64,000 bases of DNA from Nageia nagi (lineage: Eukaryota > Pinophyta), in contig JBITNC010000002.1 in the NCBI GenBank assembly GCA_050084985.1, forward strand, positions 27,900,001-27,964,000, given 5' to 3'. The stretch's first letter is position 1, and every line of letters starts with the position of its first letter. The notes under the pieces are model-generated. The model was not told the origin of the DNA and made no database searches. It saw only the letters and a program-made list of their open reading frames with translations. Positions 45,915 to 57,501 of this stretch are shown one piece after another. A program made the position numbers and the translations under genes.

Positions 45915-47654
45915 TGTTGGATATATGCTTGTGTTTGTATTGTCATTATTATCAAAGGTTTTCAAAGTGTATGGGAATACCATAATATCAAAGTATCATT
46001 ACCAAGTCCTTTTTCGATAGTGTAACAAGTGTGCTTGTAGCAAGGAACTTGTGCAGGGTTTGAATCAAGTCCTACTGGTGGTGTCGAGTATCCAAATGGC
46101 ATTATGAGGAGAGCCCAAACCTTATGTAGAGTTTTCAAGATGTTATGCAAACAAAATGAGGGTTATGCAAAAGTAAAGGCTCTTATGCAATAGTAGACAA
46201 GCTTATGCGAAGGTAACAACCCTTATGTAATGGTATAAGGCATCATGTGGTGAAGATAACACTTAGCAATGAAGAAAATCCTTATGTTGTGAAGATAGTT
46301 CTTATGCAATGAATACAACCCTTATGTGGAGAATCACATGCTTATGCAAAGAAAGAAAAGATTGTGCAAAGAATAATGACCTTAGATAGAGACATTATAC
46401 GATTAAGTGAGGGCTTATGCAAAAGCCTATGTAGAGTTCCTAAGTCATTATGCAGAAAGCCCAAGCCTTGTATGGAGTCTAAAAACCTTATGCAAAGGCT
46501 TAAGTAGTTATGTGAAGACTTAGGGCTTATGCAGATCTTCCAAGTCTTATGTGAAGAAAAAAGTATTTATGCATCAATGCAAGGGTTATTCAGATAGATA
46601 CAATGTTGTGCAATGATGAAAGTTCTTATACAAAATCAAAAAGAGTTTTGTGAAGAAGAATGTTCTACCTAAATCATCAATTAAAGCCCAATGTAATTCT
46701 TTAGTATGCGTATAACTATGTCATGGATACTGGTATTAATTCAAACATCATGAAGAGAGTGTTGGTACCAAAATTAGATGCCTTGATGCCTGTAACAATC
46801 ATAATTAATGCAAATAGGAGTGGAGCAGTATTCATGGAGTGGGTTCTTCATGTCAAGGAGGCATGGCATTGTAGATAATAGTTAATGCAATCCTTATTCA
46901 ATCCTAGCACATGGAACTAAGTGTGTTGTAATTATTGATCATGTAATCATAAGCCTGCATGCGTATTGAAGTCATCACTAATCATGTGGTTGAATGTGTT
47001 GGTGTTACTATCAAAGTAGAGATGATATAATCCATACTTGATCATGTATGTTGTTGTTGGGTATGAGAGAGGTGAATGCTTTTGGTACTGAAATTAAAGA
47101 TCAAATATGTAATACTTCCATTGAGACAAACAAGATTAGATTGGTAATGAGGGCAATGTGGTGGTTGTGAAGATCATGTTAATATATTCTAATAGTATGG
47201 TGTGTGTTTTATTGAGCTATACCATTGGGGTTCTTTTAGGATAGAGTTGGCATGTTTTCCAAAAACCTTATTTATGTAATCTATCAAATTGGTGCTTCAC
47301 CAGAGGGTTTGGTGCTCCTTATAGTAGGTGCTACAGAACATAGGGGTTAGTGCTCCTTCTAGTTGGTACCAGTAAAGCAAGGGTTTGTGTTCCTTTTGGT
47401 TGGTGCAGTAAACTAAATGTAAAGTTGGTGCTTTACATTGGGCTATGTTTTGGACCATGATCCAATTAGTCTTATTCAAGGATTTAGCCAGAATGGTGAA
47501 CCTCATTATATTTTGTGTTATGTGATTACCTCTTAATGTGCTTGCCTTTTTTTGTTTCAAAATTTCTACTACATTATTTTAAGCATTTTGGATTTGAGGT
47601 TTTAAAGTATAACACACTAATTTACCCCCTCTCAATGTCACTTCCATTCCAACA
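45915..47654 (+). repeat. E6 3' LTR
   Basis: About 1.74 kb, ending CATTCCAACA and homologous to 36324-37960. It contains the same CTTATG-rich block at about 46100-46650. Confidence 0.9.
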
Positions 47655-47659
47655 ACAAA

Positions 47660-48260
47660 TAGTATAGTTTCATAAACTACAATGATCATAGGATATGTAC
47701 AAAATGGCTTTTTTGAAAAGATTCTAGCATATGATGAAATACAATTTCATGGAATACAATTATTATAGGATATGCACTAAATATGTTGCATATTATAGTG
47801 TACTTGCAATTTCCTTGATCTAATGAAGCACTTAGGAATCAACTCTAACAACATAGCCTTTGTATTTGTTCTACTTGCATATAGCAATGTAGGCCTAGTG
47901 AATGAGGATTGTAAATACTTTAATACGATGAGTGATTCTTATTGCATTATTCATGGGATGAATCATTATACATGCATTATTGAACTTCTTGTTTATGCAT
48001 GCTATCTTGAAGGAGAACTTCACTGCCAAAATAACTATAAAACTTGAATTGGGTATGTGGATATGTGTACTTGGTTCTTCTAAATAGAATATTACGGTTG
48101 TGAGTATCCTAATAGACATATATGAAAAATATAGAAGAATACACAAGAAACAAGAATTGTTTGATAATATACATGATGAAAAATACAGTTTCATGGTTTG
48201 AAATAATTGTAGGATACACACAAAATGAGTTTTGTAAAATAATGGAGAACAATACAAGGA
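47660..48260 (+). pseudogene. PPR protein pseudogene, part 3
   Basis: Joining 36323 to 47660 continues the codons HDSN into SIVS, a stop (47673-47675, expected Trp), and TTMIIGYVQNGFFEKIL, exactly the next PPR step. A 74-codon open piece at 47823-48047 reads GINSNNIAFVFVLLAYSNVG, LVNEDCKYFNTMSDSY and GMNHYTCIIELLVYACYLEG. This is the common form G..PN.ITFVGVLSACSH.GLVDEG.KYF.SM...Y...P...HY.C.VDLL.RAG.L of C-terminal PPR repeats. A weaker extra unit (NTVSWFEIIVGYTQNE near 48175-48235) follows. No E or DYW domain was recognised afterwards. Confidence 0.88.
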
Positions 48261-48600
48261 ATGGGAATATATGTAGAATGCAAAAGAATACAAGGTAATG
48301 GACTATGAAATAATACAAGGTCATAGACTAAAACAATACTTACTTGCACCTCATCTCAAACAAAATGGGATTTTTATAAAAGTTTAAAAAAATACAAGGC
48401 ATAAACATATATGCATAATGCAAAAGAATACAAGGTCATGAGCTGAGAAACAATACCTACTTGAACCTCATCTTACCTCATCTTGTCTTACCTTGTAAAA
48501 TGCCCCTTTATCTCTTCTAACCCTTCAGTTGGTAAACTAAAAAAGATTGAATTATTAAAAAAATTCCAAGTGCCCACCTAAGCTCCTTATGTGCACCTTT
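48261..48600. other. Unassigned DNA
   Basis: An irregular repetition of AAAGAATACAAGG words is visible (48290-48445). No gene was recognised. Confidence 0.5.
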
Positions 48601-49500
48601 TTTTTTTGTTTTCACTAATGGCTAGTTTTTCTCGACCTCCTCATGTTTTTGGGGGTGGTTTAAAATTGCCTCAAATTCCCACCCCCAAATTTCTTCTTCA
48701 TTACTATTACTTTCACTATTATTACTTTCCTTTTCTTTTCCCTTTCTATTCCAAAATTCCATTTTAATATGACCCTTTTTACCATAATGACAACATTCTA
48801 ATTTATTTTTACCTTTAGATTGTGATCTCCCTTTGGATCTTCCTCTTGACTTGCTTCTTCCTCATTCCCTTGATCTTTCCCTTATCTCAACCATGAGAAC
48901 AACATTGGAACTTCCACCTATAGATTTTCTCATCATGTATTTTCTTAGAATGATTCTAATAAATTCATTAAAAATCAACTTTATATTAGAATAAGAGTAA
49001 TTAACAACCATAACAAAGTTACTCCAACTATGAAGATGAGAACACAATATTAACAATATTATTATCTCATCATCAAACTCAATTTTAACTAAAGTTAATT
49101 ATCTTGTTACTATATTAAACTCATTAAAATTATCTTATATTGAACTACCTTCATGCATCTTCATGTTAAAAAAAAAAAAAATTATCATGTATACCTTTTT
49201 TGAGATAGATGGCTTTCCATACATTTTTAGAAATTTTTTCCATTACACCTTTAGTATTTTTTTCACTTGAAATATTAAGGCTACACTAGAGCTTAAGCAA
49301 TTTCTAATAGCACCTAAGGCCTTCATATCCAACAAATCCCACTCTTCATCTTTCATAGATGAAGATTTATCAAATTTCTCTTTAAGAGGTTGGTAGAGGT
49401 CCTTTTGATAGAGGTATTCCTCTAGTTTCATTTTTTGTAATTGAAATCCTTTCCCTATAAATATTTCTACCTTTCAACCTTCCTTCTTCTGCCATTTTCT
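48601..49500 (-). pseudogene. Copia-type gag fragment
   Basis: The minus strand reads MKLEEYLYQKDLYQPLKEKF and MKDEEWDLLDMKALGAIRNC (49243-49431), the UBN2-type N-terminus of Ty1/copia gag. FNEFNIVTR and a region open at 48862-49056 follow, then a basic RSKSRGRSKGRSQSKGKNK linker and a zinc-knuckle remnant CCHYGKKGHIKMEFW near 48760-48800. The frame fades after an Asn/Ser/Glu tail. Neither polymerase nor a 3' LTR was found, so the element is truncated. Confidence 0.8.
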
Positions 49501-49572
49501 CCTCTTGGTCCAAATCTACAAACAAGATTCACCAAGAAATCTAACAAAATAAAAAAATTTAATACCACTTAT

Positions 49573-50180
49573 TAGGTTCAAGTATTTTCTAATAAAATTT
49601 GATAAAATTAGTCCTCCTACTCCTTGAAAAAAAAAACAACAAGATAAATTATAAAAATGTAAGCAATCATATAAATAAGAGAGGTAAGAGATTAATGTGG
49701 TTCACCTAATGTGGGATACATCCATAAAGAACCTTGCAACCCTTATATTACATCAATCATGCAAGTTCTTTAAGAAATACACCAGCAATATAATCTTGTT
49801 AAAAATCCTTCCTTTGGAGTACAAGTATGACTTCTTTATAAATCTCTCAAACAAGAGTAACATCAAATTACAAACTACAAAATCAAAACTACATGTTATA
49901 ACCTTAATCCAAGCTCCTTAATTTATAAGATATCTACCATCCTAATTTGACTGTAGAATGATCAAGAAATCTCAATCTAATTATAACTTCCATCCATTAA
50001 ATTTAGGTATGATTTTGACTACTCAAAATGGAGTTTAATGCTCTTAATATTTTGATCAACTTGCATCAAACTGGTCTTGATCCTGTGATTGAACTCCATC
50101 ATATCGATTGATATTTTAGCATCTAGAATACCTCCTCCACTAATCAACATACCAATTACCTGATCAACATGTCGATCCTA
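49573..50180 (-). repeat. Candidate 5' LTR of the copia gag fragment
   Basis: The minus-strand sequence just before the gag leader ends AACCTAATA followed by AGTGGTATTA, a possible TGGTATCAGAGC-type primer site. The interval contains GTGGTTCACCTAATGTGGGAT, a phrase that resembles E1 LTR wording. There is no second copy to prove the limits. Confidence 0.35.
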
Positions 50181-50269
50181 CAAGATCAACCTTATGTGTA
50201 CCAGTTAGAAATAAAGTGTGATAAATCCAAACATAGCCCATGAATTAGGCTCCATAATCAACAATAGGC

Positions 50270-51120
50270 CATTGGTATTATTTATTTCAAATATGTTATG
50301 ATTTTCTAGAGGATAGTAGCAAACTATATGACCTTAATCTCGACAAACATGATATCTAAAGGAAAAGTTATCATAGTCTAGCACTAGAGTGTTTTCAATA
50401 TCATCAACTTCAATCTTCAATTGAGTGGGTGATAAAGAACTAAGATCCATTTGAACATATATTTTTGGAATAGGATAACATTCAAAATGCTTTGGTTTTA
50501 TCAAAAAATCCTATGTAGGAACCTAGATAATTACCAATATATTCAAATGCCTTGGCATTTTAAAACTTAGTGCAAAGGTAATGGATTCTCACCTAGATTG
50601 GGGCAGAGATAGGCATTTCATCTTTAGGAATGAAATTAGTCTACTATGATTTCATAAATATGCCTTCACTTCCATAGAACTAGGGACCATCCTAAAAATT
50701 TTGGTCTTTATCTTCCTCATAAGAAACCAATGCAAGAAAATAATCATGAAGATAAAAACTAATATTAAAAAAATCACCTTGGGTTTGCTAGTTTTGATGA
50801 GTCCATATCTCAAGGTGCCATAAATCTACATATCAAGGAAGTGGATTTTAATTTTGCAATACCTTCTTCAATCACATCATTGTTAAATCTTAAAATTGGG
50901 ATTTCATAAGCTACTTGAAGACATACAAAGCCCTTTTATATTTCATTGATCCTATGTCATTGACATTTCCATCTTTACTAGTGAGAAGATCCATGTTGAA
51001 CATTATTGGGATAATTTTGCAATTCTTCTTTAAAGGAAGGATGGGGGAAAGTTGGGTTCCCCCGATTTGACACCATGGAGAAAAAGCATTGTTTAGAGAT
51101 GAGAAAACCTTACGCATACA
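50270..51120 (-). pseudogene. DUF4283 / zinc-knuckle protein fragment
   Basis: Minus-strand pieces DGPXFYGSEGIFMKS, DEMPISASIQVRIHYLCTKF and AFEYIGNYLGSYIGFFDKTK match the plant DUF4283 layout GPWFF...G...W......PVWVRL..LP...W....L..IGN.LG......D..T. They are followed by a CCHC-like YHVCRDXGHIVCYYPLE near 50320-50350. An N-terminal open piece at 50911-51117 starts MRKVFSSLNNAFSPW. Such proteins occur as LINE ORF1-like and retrotransposon-derived genes; no endonuclease or RT follows here. It is interrupted by several stops. Confidence 0.65.
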
Positions 51121-51469
51121 TCTTAGGAAACCCTACACAACTTGTAAAACCTCAACCAATTTATTTTTTCCATAATTTTAATTATCATTTAAAAATCCAC
51201 ATGTCATATTATCATAGTTTTTTCTCTTTTTTTATATTTTAGTACTATGGGCCCAATCCCAACCAAACTTTGATCCTAACTCATTGGTTTGCAAATAGGG
51301 CCAAATAGATGCTATAGAAAATTTTTGTATTTCATTTAGTAGGTTTTACCATACCTTTCAAGATCATTCCAAAGGTCATCTGTAAAATATCATATCAATC
51401 CATGTCAACTTGAGGTATACATGAAGATTTATGTTAGGCTAACATGATTTTTGTAATTTTTTCTTGTAT

Positions 51470-52413
51470 ACAAATATTAAGTGTTAATTTATCCATCATA
51501 TCTATATAAACTATGTTATCAATGCTTCCTCCATCTACAATAACATTATATACCTTCCCTTTAGACTTTATCTATTCTTAAAGAGACTCCTTTACTATTA
51601 TGGCTCGATAATTTTCTTTTTAGAGCTACCAAGATTCTTCTCACCACTATTTGTTCTCTATTTTTAGTTATTTTAGATTCTTTTGTAAGTTTTTTTCTCT
51701 CTTCCCCTACCTCTACTACTTGAGTAATACTCACCCTATTATAATCTCTCTTATTTTCCCTAATAGGTTGTTAAAATTTATATGCATAATTTCCTTAAGC
51801 CCCACACTTGTAATAAGTGCCTTTGTATCCTTGACCTCTTCCCTTAAGGTTTGTTTTATTGAGATTCATATCCTATTTATTTTATATAATTACTCGCACC
51901 TTCATCCTTTGTCTTATTAAGATCTCTTTCTTACTTCTCAAGTTTCTTTCATGCATATTTTCCTTGATCAAAATACTCCTATACCGTTATATCTAGTTTC
52001 TCTTCCTCCTCCAAGGTATATTATTAGTCTTCCTCTATTATTTATATGTTCAAATTCCCTATATCATTTTATATTATCAACCTTAATCAATTCACATAGT
52101 TAAAAATCATATTGGTGGTATTGTCTAAGTGACCAATATAAATGATTAGCTTATAAAACTATTTTTCTTATAGCTTCACACTCATATCATAATGGAGATT
52201 TTATAACTTCGTAAATAACATCAAGAAACACTCTAAAAATAATAACTTCCTCCTTAGCTTGTAAATCATCCTATCCTAATATTTGAACTTATCTTTAGCT
52301 TTATGGATTTTCTTCTTATAGATTATATGATACCACCATGCAAGGATGCATAGTTATTCAATATTTTTACTATAAACTTCATCCTCTTAGGGTCCTCAAC
52401 TTATTCCAAGTTG
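51470..52413 (-). pseudogene. E10: Ty3/gypsy gag C-terminus and protease, cut by E8
   Basis: The minus strand reads gag pieces MIFNYVNQLRLIIKYDIG-like and YTLEEEEKLDITVQEYF, a basic linker and a degraded zinc knuckle near 51790-51810. A protease near 51480-51570 reads KGKVYNVIVDGGSIDNIVY (usual form VIIDGGSC.N). RT is not found downstream; the DUF4283 fragment follows instead. The upstream end is the E8 insertion at 52413, and the continuation should lie right of 61049. Decay is heavy and the family call rests mainly on the protease. Confidence 0.55.
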
Positions 52414-52911
52414 TGAGAGATAAGAATTATAACATAAGCAACTCTAAACTCCTAATATCACATGTAAGCTCACAAATCACATCTATATAACTCACAAAGC
52501 AATCTCACGAAGATAACTCAAGATGTAAGTGGTTCCTCCAACTAGGAGTACATCCACTAACTAGATCTCACTTCATTCACAATATAAACTCTTACAATCT
52601 TTCTAACCTCAACTCCTAAACACTATCCACTAGCATAACTTTACTCCATAAATTGGTATTTTATCCAAAGAGGTAGCCTTCTATTTATAGGCCAAAATCC
52701 CTCTTTAGATCACCCTTTTACTGAATGTATAAAAGCATATCATGCACATCCTTTTACCCAAGGGGCATGCTTATGATATGGAGTGTAGGACAAGTTATAT
52801 TATCATATTCATTTAAATACTTAAGGTATCAAATGATACCCTTAAGTATTAGTGAACCTACATAGAATATTATTACAAAACCTTTACAATAATGCATTAT
52901 ACATTCCAACA
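52414..52911 (-). repeat. E8 3' LTR (left copy)
   Basis: 498 bases; the minus-strand start is TGTTGGAATGTATAATGC. It is aligned without length change to 60551-61048. Confidence 0.96.
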
Positions 52912-52922
52912 CTCCCCCTTAA
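52912..52922 (-). other. E8 polypurine tract
   Basis: Minus-strand TTAAGGGGGAG abuts the 3' LTR start TGTTGG. Confidence 0.85.
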
Positions 52923-53629
52923 TGCAATATTGGGATAGAGCGAATAAGAGAGAAGAAAGAGAGAAAGTAAGAGTTCTCCTCCAAATAGATACAATGGAGA
53001 TGAGAACTTTTTACATATTTCTGAAGTAAGAAAGATCTAGTTTGAGACACACTACTTTGCCAAATACAATCATTAACCATAACCAATTTTAATGTACATA
53101 AAGTAGTCATTCAACTAGAAGTCATGAAGAGTCTCCATGAGCCTGCATACTCGAAGTAAGTAACCTACAATCTTAAGAAAACTTGTAAGTCAAAAATAGC
53201 TCAGATGACAAGATCAGTTAGATGCAACACAATCATATCAACAAGGATAGATGCCATCATGAACTAATCAATGGTACACTATAAGTCATCACGAAGATGC
53301 CAGGCAAAAAACTCAATCACCTGTTGTATACAAAACATGTGTTGATTATCATAATAAGTAGAGCAAACAATAAATTTACACATATGAGTTTCTCACATAT
53401 GGATAACTGAATAGTACCAAAATACACATAAGAGTTCCTCACACATGGATAACTGAACAATGCTAGATTGGTCAATTTTTGCTCTAAAATATTTGTACAA
53501 GTTCTTCATGCAGAGCAAACTTACCATGAAGGTGTATGATAAAATCAACACTATACAATATAAAATCTTTCTAAGGGTGAAGTTATCATCACAAAAAATG
53601 AATTCAACACGAGAATTCAAACTTCACTC

Positions 53630-55090
53630 CCCCTTGAGAGCAACTTCACCAACCCGATAGCATCCCTAAGTTGAAAAATTGAAGTTTACGAAGGGGCTTG
53701 GTGATAAAATCAGCAAAATGCAATGTTGATGGACAATACTCCAAGTGTATGATGTCATCAAGAACCTTCTTTCTGATAAAATGGGCCTAGATTTTCACAT
53801 ATTTTGTTCTTTTATGGGACATAATATTCTTAGCTAAAGAAATAACCAATTGATTATTTAAAAAATCAAAGATGAGTCAGTTTGCTCATACCTAATTTCT
53901 TTTAGAAGATGCCTTATCCAAATAGCTTCATGGGCTACAACAGACATGGCAAAATGCTAAAAACATACGTAGAGGTTGACTTTATGTCATCTCTATCTCC
54001 CCCATAATCAGAATCTGAGAACCCTAGGAGAACAAAGGAGGGCAACTTAGAATACTTGAGATCAAGATCCTTTGTCCATGTAACATACCTCAAGATTTTC
54101 TTAACATCATTGTGGTGCTCAACATATGGTTTATGCATGAATCGTGCCATCAGATTCACTGCAAAGGTAATATCTAGCCTAAAAATAGTCAAATACAAAA
54201 GACTACTAATTAATTGCCTGTAAGCTATAGCATCAACCAACTGAGAGTTGGAGCTTAGAGAAATAGTAATTCTATGAGATACTAGGATCTTAGCATATCT
54301 ACACTCCTTCATTCCAAACTTCTACAAGATTTTTGATACATACTTAGATTGACTAAGATAAGTACAATCCTTGTATTGATACACTTGCATTCCAAGATAG
54401 TAGTGCAAGAGATCAAGATCAATCATTTCAAACATTACCTTAAGTTTGGATATGCACTCTTGAATGATTTCATCATTATTCCAAGTAATCAAAAGATCAT
54501 CCACATAAAGGAGAATCAATACCACATCTTTTCCTTGATTGAGCACATATAGATTAAAGTCAAAAAAGCACTTGAAGAATCTAATATTTGTAAAGTATCC
54601 TAAAATCTTCTTGTACCAAGCTTTAAGTGCTTGCTTAAGTCTATAAAATGAATTCTTTAGCTTGCACACAAAAGACTCTTTAACTTTCATAATAAACCCT
54701 TCTGGTTGATTCATGAAGATTTCCACATCTAAGTTACCATTGAGAAATGCACTCTTGATGTTAAGTTGAAAAACTTTCTATCTTTGAGCTAAAAAAAGAG
54801 CAAGGATAATTCTGATAGTGGGCATCTTTAGCACGGGAGCAAAGTTTTTCTCATAATCTACATCGTATTTCTAAGCAAAACCTTCAACTACTAACCTTGC
54901 CTTGTATTTCTCAATATCTCTAACTGAATTGAACTTAACCTTGTAGATCTACTTATTATGAATCACATTCTTCTCATTGGGATAAGGAACCAAATCCCAC
55001 ATATCATTTTTCATAAGTGCCTCATACTCAACTTTCATGGCTTCCACCTAGCACTCATGCTTAGAAGCATCTTTGAAAGATGAGGGATCA
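53630..55090 (-). pseudogene. E8 reverse transcriptase and RNase H (copia, broken)
   Basis: The minus strand begins near 55080 with a CWVEAMKVEYEALMKNDMWD block, then ARLVVEGFA, FLNGNLDVEIFMNQPEGFI and KNSFYRLKQALKAWYKKI. The catalytic YVDD lies at 54496-54507 within VVLILLYVDDLLI. Then come LLHYYLGMQVYQ and AYRQLISSLLYLTIFRLDIT. RNase H follows with GFSDSDYGGDRDDIKSTSTY (canonical SDADWAG...RKSTSGY) and a C-terminus resembling HFIRKKVLDDIIHLEY to about 53640. The two largest open pieces are 54322-54726 and 53935-54312. Stops separate them and the N-terminal part. Confidence 0.92.
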
Positions 55091-56250
55091 TGCTTGTTGT
55101 CAATTTTCGAAAATAAGAATTTGTTCAAGGTCATGCTCCTTATTACCCTTTGAGTTGGAGAATTTTTCTCCTAAAGTGACTTGCTTGTATCAATATCCAA
55201 CCAGCTAGGTGCAACTGAAGATTCCTTTATATCATCTACATCCTCATTAGAAATAAATTATTCTTCAAAAATTTCATTGAACTTAACATCCTTAAAAATG
55301 AATACTGCTTTATAGGATGGAGACTAGATCCTATAGCCTCTATGCTAACTATCATAACCCATAAAGATGCATTTTTTAACTCTTTTATTTAACTTTTTCA
55401 TTTTCTAAGAAATAATCTAAGAGAATGCTTCACAACCAAACACCCTAAGGTGAGAAATGTTAGGTTTTCTTCCTGATCATGCCTTAAAAATATTTTACCC
55501 TAAATAGCTTTTGTGAGACACCTATTCAAGGTGTAAATAGTAGTGCTCATAGCTTCACCCCATAAGAAACTAGGAAGATTACCCAATATGCATCTAGCCA
55601 TTTCCATAATTATTCTATTTTTCCTTTTGACAACACCATTTTGTTGAGGAGTGTAAGGAATCATAAACTGTATCTTGATTCCATACTTAGCACTATAGTC
55701 ATTGAACTCATTGCTTTTGTATTTTCCCCATTATTTGATCTCAACATCTTGATCTTAAGGTTAGTCTGATTCTCAACAAAGGCCTTAAAATCTTTAAAAC
55801 TCTCAAAGTTTTTATCCTTGTGCTCAAGAAGATAGCCAAAAAGCATCCTATTGAAATCATCGATGAAGGTCAAGACATAAGATGCTCCTCTAAGTGACTT
55901 AGTTTGAAATGGACCCATCAAATTTAAATGCATAAGTTGAAGAGGTTAAGATGCTCTTGTTGCCTTATCTTTTTTTAACTTTTGCCTATGCATCTTATCA
56001 AGGATGCACTTCTTACATAAACCAATTGAAGGTTAAATAGAAGGTAAACCTTCCATAAGTTCTTAGTCTTTCATGACTTGAATACTCTTATGGTTAAGGT
56101 GCCCTAGACATTGGTGCCAAAGATTGCCTTTAGAACACATGTTCATAGCAAGACATATCTTTGTTGGAACTTGATCCATAACATAAAGATCATCTTTCAC
56201 TGACCCTTTTACCAATGTGGCAAGTCCTTTCTTAATGTACAAAGATTAAT
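55091..56250 (-). pseudogene. E8 integrase (copia, broken)
   Basis: A pre-integrase finger block LWHQCLGHLNHKSIQ lies near 56060-56110, followed by GLCKKCILDKMHRQK. The core is open at 55661-55933: LMGPFQTKSLRGASYVLTFI with the first catalytic Asp, DDFNRMLFGYLLEHKD, then LKIKMLRSNNGENT at the second Asp block (usual form RSDNGGE; here Asp is Asn). The Glu block and C-terminal region run to about 55100 with many stops. Confidence 0.88.
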
Positions 56251-56259
56251 ATTTGGACT

Positions 56260-57501
56260 CAAATGAGTACCCTTTTCTAGCAACTTGAATCATAGAGAGA
56301 AGGTTCATCCTAATCTTATAAACATAGAGAACATTATCAAGAACCTTCATATGAATCAACACACTCCCAATTCCTTGAACTTCAAGGATAGAGTTATCAC
56401 CTATCATAATCACATATTTTCTATACTTTTAAAGTTCTCAAACATTTCCCTTTCAATACATAGGTGATTAGTGCAACCAGAGTCAACAATCTAATCAGAC
56501 AAAAAAATATGAGACATGGAGTAGAGTGCCATAGAAAAATTAGGTTGAATATTCTTTTTTCCTTTGAAGTTCTTTGCATTTCCATTACCTTTGTTCTTTT
56601 CTTCTCTTTTCTTTTTGTAGCAATCAACCTCTTTGTGACCTTGAATGCCATAATAGTTACAATTTCCATCAAACTTTGCCTTAGGATTTAGATTGTTTGC
56701 TTTGCCTTTTCCATCTCTTTTCTTAAATTGGTTGTTGTTGTCATGTTGTTGTTGTTGTTCCTACTGTTGTCACTATTGTTACTATTTCCCTTTTTTTCAA
56801 ACCTTTTGGAGAAAAAAGGATAATATTTTTTTTTATGGTTGAAATTCTTCTTGAAAGAAGTTAAGAAAAAGTTTTGGTTGCTTCAAGAGCAACATTATTA
56901 TCCTTAGGAGAAGAAATCAACACCTTTTTATTAAGGGTTTCCTCATGCTTCAAAAGGGGACTATAAAGGTTCTCAAGGGAGAAGACTTCTTCATCATCAA
57001 GCTTTATTTTCATAACTGTCACAAAGTTACCAAACTTTGACGAAAGGCTTTGGAGAATTATAAATACCATGAACTCATCATAGATCCAATTACATCCACA
57101 AGCAACAAGTTGGGTCCTTAGGTCAATAATTTTGTTCAAGTAGATAGCCACATTTTCATCTTTCATTTGATGAGATTGAAGCAACTTTTGGAGAATATTA
57201 AACCTTCTTGAAAACTTTGAACTAAGGTAGATTTGCTTAAGCTTATCCCAAGCTTTCTTTATTGTGGTTGAAGAGGAAATCATCAGGAGCACATCATTTA
57301 AAGCTACACGAAAGATTATGGAGGCTGCCAACTCATTATTCATGTTGTAAACCTCTAGTGCCTTTTCATGTGTAGGAGGTACAAGATTCTCATTCACTAT
57401 TTTCCAAAGCTTCTTTGCCTACAACTTAGCTCTCATTCGAGGTTTCCAAATCCCAAAGTTGGAACCATCAAGAATGTGTTTGGGTAAAAAGGAGTCTCCC
57501 A
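56260..57501 (-). pseudogene. E8 gag and protease (copia, broken)
   Basis: Gag starts at 57501 with MGDSFLPKHILDGSNFGIWK, the normal copia N-terminus. A TAG stop follows near 57421, then a 178-codon open piece (56861-57397) with VPPTHEKALEVYNMNNELA, KKAWDKLKQIYLSSKFSRRF and MKDENVAIYLNKIIDLRTQL, typical UBN2 gag. A zinc knuckle NCNYYGIQGHKEVDCYKKK lies near 56610-56660 in another frame. The protease active site is IVDSGCTNHLCIERE near 56455-56500, which keeps Asp-Ser-Gly. Frame changes occur after 56861. Confidence 0.92.

Larger units (their letters stand above)
36324..47654 (+). mobile_element. E6: gag-only LTR element (LARD-like), split by E7
   Basis: LTRs 36324-37960 and 45915-47654 start TGTTGG and end CCAACA (right copy; the left has CCAAAA). 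The primer site TGGTATCAGAG (37963-37973) and an AAAAGGGGGAGAT tract before the right LTR fix plus orientation. The flanking pentamers are TCAAA (36319-36323) and ACAAA (47655-47659), one mismatch. Between the LTRs only a gag-like protein with coiled coil and zinc knuckles was found (38022-38317 and 43977-44800), with no RT or integrase, so it would depend on a partner. E7 inserted into gag. Confidence 0.9.
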
